Assembly: GCF_014205215.1 (NCBI RefSeq)
Contig: NZ_JACHNC010000001.1
Coordinates: 2,919,001 to 2,983,000 of the forward strand
Direction: 5' to 3'
Origin: Actinoplanes lobatus
GTDB lineage: Bacteria > Actinomycetota > Actinomycetes > Mycobacteriales > Micromonosporaceae
Length of the DNA stretch: 64,000 nt
Shown here: positions 60,600-64,000 of the stretch, one piece after another
Numbering within the stretch: the first letter of the stretch is position 1
Layout: each line of letters begins with the position of its first letter
The notes under the pieces: generated by a model
What the model saw: the letters and a program-made list of their open reading frames with translations, nothing else
The model's database searches: none
Told to the model about the DNA's origin: nothing
Program-made: the position numbers and the translations under genes

Positions 60600-62009
60600 A
60601 TGTCCAGCACACCCGACCGGCCCGGCGGCTCGGAGGACCCGTTCGCGGTCGCCGAGGCGCTCCAGTCCGTGGTGCGGGACACCGCCGCGGTCGAGCGGAC
60701 CACCGAGGCGATCGATGACGGCCGGCGCGACACCGTGGTGCTCGACGAGGAGATGCTCGGGCGCCGGGAGACGGTCCGGGTGCCCACCCAGCGCCGGCCC
60801 ACCCCCGGGCGGCGTGCCCCGCTGCCGGTGGCGGCCCTCTTCGCCACGCTGTGGGCGGCCCTGTTGACCTACCTGCCGGTGGCCGCCGTGATCGGTCTGG
60901 CCCGCACCCTGGAGGGCTCCGGCGGGCTGGCCGGCGCCGCGCACGCCGGGCTGGCCGGGTGGATGCTCGGGCACGGCGTGCCGATCGGGACCTCGATCGG
61001 GCCGCTCGCGCTCGCCCCGCTGGCGCTCACCGGCTTCGTGCTCTGGCGGCTCAACCGGGCCGGGCTGCACGTGACCCGGGCGATCGGGGCCAGGCGAACC
61101 GGTTCGAGTCCCCGGGCGATCCTCGTCGCGGTGGCGGTCGGCTGCGCGTACGCCTTGGTCGGAGCCCTTGCCGCGATCCTGGTCGACGGTCGCGGCACGG
61201 AGGTCTCCATCGGTGGGGCCGCGTCGCGTTTCCTCGCCCTCGGCGTCCTCGGATCGCTGGTCGGGGCGCTGCGCGGCACCGACGCGATCTCGGTCCTGGC
61301 CCGCCGGGCTCCACCCGCGATCCGGCACGGTCTGCGGTCCGGTGTGGTCGCGGCGTTCCTGATCCTCGCCGCCGGAGCGGTCGCCGGCGGGCTCGCGGTC
61401 GCGCTCGGCGGAGCCCAGGCGGCGGACATCATCGCCGGCTACCAGACCGGCGTGGCCGGCCAGGCCGGCATCACCCTGATCAGCATCGGGTACGCGGTGA
61501 ACGTCTCGATCTGGGCGGCCGCCTACCTGCTCGGCCCCGGCTTCGCGCTGGGCACCGGCACCATCGTCCGGCTCACCGAGGTGGCGGTCGGGCCGCCACC
61601 GATGCTGCCGCTGGTCGCCGGGCTCCCGGAAGGCCCGGTCGGGGCGATCGGCACCCTGCTGCTGGCCTGCCCGGTGATCGCCGGGACGGTGGCCGGCTGG
61701 GCGCTCACCCAGCGGCTGCGGTTCGGCCGGGACAGTGCGTGGCGGGCCGCCCGGCGGGCCGGCAAGGGCTCCGCCGCCGTCGTCGAGCCACGCTGGTCGC
61801 TGCTGGTGATGTCGGGCCTGTTCGCCGGCCCGGTCGCCGGGGTCGCCCTGGGCGTGCTGGCCTGGCTCTCCGGCGGCGCGGTCGGCTCCGGGCGGCTGTC
61901 CCGGATCGGGCCGGACCCGGTCCAGACCGGCGTCGTCGCGGCCCTCGTGGTGGCCGTCTCGGTCACCCTCGGGGCCATCGCCACCAGGGCGTTCTTCCGC
62001 CGTTCCTGA
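60600..62009 (+). CDS. perM: DUF6350 integral membrane protein, PerM-like
   Basis: A 469-residue protein with ten or more hydrophobic helices from residue ~75 (LPVAALFATLWAALLTYLPV) to the end, preceded by a charged cytoplasmic N terminus. The position between sucCD and purN is that of M. tuberculosis Rv0955 (PerM), a DUF6350 membrane protein linked to cell division and persistence. The identification rests on this synteny, length and topology. The molecular activity of the family is unknown. No clear ribosome site precedes ATG 60600. It converges with the DUF4190 gene, with a single base between the stops. Confidence 0.82.
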   Translation: MSSTPDRPGGSEDPFAVAEALQSVVRDTAAVERTTEAIDDGRRDTVVLDEEMLGRRETVRVPTQRRPTPGRRAPLPVAALFATLWAALLTYLPVAAVIGLARTLEGSGGLAGAAHAGLAGWMLGHGVPIGTSIGPLALAPLALTGFVLWRLNRAGLHVTRAIGARRTGSSPRAILVAVAVGCAYALVGALAAILVDGRGTEVSIGGAASRFLALGVLGSLVGALRGTDAISVLARRAPPAIRHGLRSGVVAAFLILAAGAVAGGLAVALGGAQAADIIAGYQTGVAGQAGITLISIGYAVNVSIWAAAYLLGPGFALGTGTIVRLTEVAVGPPPMLPLVAGLPEGPVGAIGTLLLACPVIAGTVAGWALTQRLRFGRDSAWRAARRAGKGSAAVVEPRWSLLVMSGLFAGPVAGVALGVLAWLSGGAVGSGRLSRIGPDPVQTGVVAALVVAVSVTLGAIATRAFFRRS

Positions 62010-62010
62010 C

Positions 62011-62334
62011 CTAGAAGTTCTCGAAGTCCTGCGGGTTGAAGTCCTTCAGGACCAGTCCCAGGATCAAAAACACCACGGTCAGGGCCAGTGCGGCGGCACC
62101 GCAGGCGATGCCCGCGATGGCCTGCCCGCGGTTGGTGGCCCGGCCCTGATCGGCCTTCTGTTTGCCGAGGACGCCCAGGACGATCGCCGCGAGGGCGAGC
62201 GGCACCCCGAGGTAGAAGCAACAGACCGTGGGGATCGAGACGATGCCCAGGATCATGGCGATCAGACCCTGGTTGTTGTCGGCAGCGGACGGCGGCATGC
62301 CGCCCGGTCCGTAATAGGGCGGGGGAGTGCTCAT
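62011..62334 (-). CDS. DUF4190-domain small membrane protein
   Basis: A 107-residue protein with a proline/tyrosine-rich N terminus (MSTPPPYYGPGGMPPS). Two membrane helices follow (GLIAMILGIVSIPTVCCFYL and AIAGIACGAAALALTVVFLI), joined by a positively charged loop (LGKQKADQGRATNRGQ). This is the DUF4190 pattern, common in actinobacterial envelopes and of unknown function. GGAGGACC precedes ATG 62334. Convergent with perM and divergent from purN. Confidence 0.85.
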   Translation of the reverse strand: MSTPPPYYGPGGMPPSAADNNQGLIAMILGIVSIPTVCCFYLGVPLALAAIVLGVLGKQKADQGRATNRGQAIAGIACGAAALALTVVFLILGLVLKDFNPQDFENF

Positions 62335-62463
62335 GCTTCGGTCCTCCGGATCCGGCGTGCGACCAATGATCGGTACGGATGCCCAAGTCGCCGCAGCTTA
62401 ACGCAGGAGTGACCGATCCCGCCCAGGAAACGCCCCGTTGTCGGGGACGGCTCCGCGCGACGA

Positions 62464-62469
62464 TAGGGT
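62464..62469 (+). promoter_or_regulatory. -10-like box TAGGGT before purN
   Basis: TAGGGT ends 6 nt (GCACAG) before GTG 62476, with no Shine-Dalgarno. Same arrangement as tsaB and alr; a leaderless purNH mRNA is likely. Confidence 0.5.
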
Positions 62470-62475
62470 GCACAG

Positions 62476-63093
62476 GTGACTGACCCCGCGCCCGCCCGCC
62501 TGGTCGTCCTCATCTCCGGATCGGGCAGCAACCTGCAGGCTCTCCTCGAAGCGACAGCCGACCCGGCGTACGGCGCCACCGTCGTCGCGGTCGGCGCCGA
62601 CCGGGACGGGATCGCCGGTCTGGACCACGCCGAGGCCGCCGGAATTCCCACCTTCGTGGACTCGGTGAAGGCCTACGCGAGCCGGGACGACTGGGATGCC
62701 GCGCTGACCGGGCACGTCGCCGACCACCGCCCGGATCTGGTGATCTCGGCCGGCTTCCTGAAGCTCGTCGGCAAACAGTTCCTGGACGCGTTCGGCGACC
62801 GGTACATCAACACCCACAACGCGCTGCTGCCGGCCTTCCCCGGCATCCACGGTCCGCGGGACGCGCTGGCGTACGGGGTGAAGGTGGCCGGCGCGACGCT
62901 CTTCTTCGTGGACGCCGGTGTCGACACCGGGCCGATCATCGCCCAGACCGTGGTCCCCGTGCTCGACGACGACACGGAGGACACCCTCACCGAGCGCATC
63001 AAGGTGGCCGAGCGGGCCCAACTGGTCGACTTCGTCGGCCGCCTGGTCCGCGAGGGCTGGACCATCCAGGACAGAAAGGTACGGATCCCGTGA
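62476..63093 (+). CDS. purN: Phosphoribosylglycinamide formyltransferase
   Basis: Transfers a formyl group from 10-formyltetrahydrofolate to GAR, the third step of purine synthesis. The 205 residues have the N-terminal [16 protein letters not shown], the catalytic [16 protein letters not shown] (asparagine and histidine) and [13 protein letters not shown] with the catalytic aspartate. Its stop overlaps the purH GTG by 4 nt (GTGA). Confidence 0.96.
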   Translation: MTDPAPARLVVLISGSGSNLQALLEATADPAYGATVVAVGADRDGIAGLDHAEAAGIPTFVDSVKAYASRDDWDAALTGHVADHRPDLVISAGFLKLVGKQFLDAFGDRYINTHNALLPAFPGIHGPRDALAYGVKVAGATLFFVDAGVDTGPIIAQTVVPVLDDDTEDTLTERIKVAERAQLVDFVGRLVREGWTIQDRKVRIP

Positions 63094-64000
63094 CCTCCAT
63101 TGAGGGTCGTCGTCCGATCAAGCGGGCGCTGCTGAGCGTCTGGTACAAGGACGGCATCGTCGAGCTGGCGCAGGCGCTGCACGCCGCCGGGGTAGAGATC
63201 GTCTCGACCGGTTCGACCGCGTCGACCGTGGAGGCGGCCGGTGTGCCGGTCACCCGGGTCGAGCAGCTGACCGGCTTCCCGGAGATCCTCAGCGACCGGG
63301 TCAAGACGCTGCACCCGCGTGTCCACGGTGGGCTGCTCGCCGACATGCGGCTGGAGAGCCACGTGAGCGAGCTGGCCGAGCACGGCATCGAGCCGTTCGA
63401 CCTGCTGATCAGCAACCTCTACCCGTTCACCGAGACGGTCGCCTCGGGTGCGGGCGAGGAGGAGTGCATCGCGAAGATCGACATCGGTGGGCCGGCCATG
63501 GTCCGGGCCGCGGCCAAGAACCACGCCTCCGTCGCGGTCGTCACGGCCGTTTCCGCGTACCCCCTGGTGTTGGAGGCGGTGAAGAACGGCGGCTTCACGC
63601 TGACGCAGCGCAAGCTGCTCGCGGCTCGCGCCTTCGCGGACATCGCGGAGTACGACGTGGCCGTCGCCAACTGGTGTGCCGGTCAGCTGGCGCCGTCGGA
63701 GTGGCCGGAGTTCACCGGGCTCGCGCTGAAGCGGGAGAACACGCTGCGCTACGGGGAGAACCCGCACCAGCGGGCCGCGCTCTACCTCGACCCGGAGGCG
63801 CCCGCCGGGCTGGCCCAGGCCGAGCTGCTGCACGGCGGCGAGATGTCGTTCAACAATTACGTCGACGCGGATGCCGCCTGGCGCAGCGCCAACGACTTCA
63901 CCGAGCCGTGTGTCGCGATCATCAAGCACGCCAATCCGTGCGGCATCGCGATCGGCGCGGACGTGGCCGAGGCGCACCGTAAGGCGCACGCCTGCGACCC
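63090..64000 (+). CDS. purH: Bifunctional AICAR formyltransferase / IMP cyclohydrolase, 3' end outside the window
   Basis: Catalyses the last two steps to IMP, the substrate of GuaB encoded earlier in the window. GTG 63090 opens a frame without stops to the window edge (~303 codons of ~520). The IMP cyclohydrolase part is [33 protein letters not shown] and [18 protein letters not shown]. The AICAR transformylase domain has begun with [27 protein letters not shown] and [13 protein letters not shown], which holds the catalytic lysine-histidine pair. Translationally coupled to purN. Confidence 0.96.
   Translation, partial: MTSIEGRRPIKRALLSVWYKDGIVELAQALHAAGVEIVSTGSTASTVEAAGVPVTRVEQLTGFPEILSDRVKTLHPRVHGGLLADMRLESHVSELAEHGIEPFDLLISNLYPFTETVASGAGEEECIAKIDIGGPAMVRAAAKNHASVAVVTAVSAYPLVLEAVKNGGFTLTQRKLLAARAFADIAEYDVAVANWCAGQLAPSEWPEFTGLALKRENTLRYGENPHQRAALYLDPEAPAGLAQAELLHGGEMSFNNYVDADAAWRSANDFTEPCVAIIKHANPCGIAIGADVAEAHRKAHACD

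Overview
The window is 64 kb of very GC-rich actinobacterial chromosome, most likely from a Micromonosporaceae member such as Actinoplanes. The evidence is strong GC3 bias, many GTG starts, WhiB/WhiD and BldM-type developmental regulators, a histidine-tailed GroEL1, PerM and GuaB3. The family assignment is inference. The layout matches two blocks known from Mycobacterium tuberculosis (nnr-alr-tsaE-tsaB-rimI-tsaD-groES-groEL1-whiB3-guaB2-guaB3-guaA, and aroQ-uvrD1-M23-sucCD-perM-purN-purH), with lineage-specific genes inserted. Almost all of it is ordinary coding sequence. I see no CRISPR array, prophage, insertion sequence or tRNA/rRNA gene.

Left part (1-13.3 kb): the end of acpS, then nnr, alr, an alpha/beta hydrolase, tsaE, ung, tsaB, rimI and tsaD in a tight chain of 1-8 nt overlaps. 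This chain covers metabolite repair, peptidoglycan D-alanine supply and the tRNA t6A modification complex, with uracil-DNA glycosylase embedded in it. A heterodimeric ABC exporter pair with reciprocal motif loss follows. Beyond a bidirectional terminator, groES-groEL1 is read on the minus strand from a region with two CIRCE operators.

Middle-left (13.5-24.4 kb): a methyltransferase, a YbaK deacylase, a xylose/fructose-type sugar ABC importer with its ROK regulator, an unknown gene coupled to a pseudo-M16 peptidase, and a membrane-anchored molybdopterin oxidoreductase. Middle (24.4-40 kb): divergent whiD and a BldM-like orphan regulator, a DUF5319 gene, guaB, guaB3, an M1 peptidase, an LCP protein, a subtilase, guaA, two adjacent double-NUDIX genes, and pssA converging on psd (phosphatidylethanolamine synthesis).

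Right part (40-64 kb): a PspC-centred envelope-stress module (LiaF-like protein, PspC-histidine kinase, NarL-type regulator), a complete oligopeptide ABC importer, a small secreted protein, aroQ, a 5'-nucleotidase, pcrA, two M23 peptidases, a free-standing B12-binding protein, sucCD, perM, a DUF4190 protein, purN and the start of purH.

The most unusual signals are non-coding or near-coding repeats. One is an 81-nt element present twice (40379-40459 and 47680-47760). Each copy contains a 26-codon mini-ORF and the Shine-Dalgarno of the next gene, and ends in an ATGA overlap with that gene's start. The other is a 122-bp long-hairpin element present twice between convergent genes (25853-25974 and 29294-29415), with a compensatory base-pair change between copies. 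The two families share a 15-mer. Across the window many genes also have a -10-like hexamer only 6-7 nt before the start codon, suggesting leaderless transcripts.
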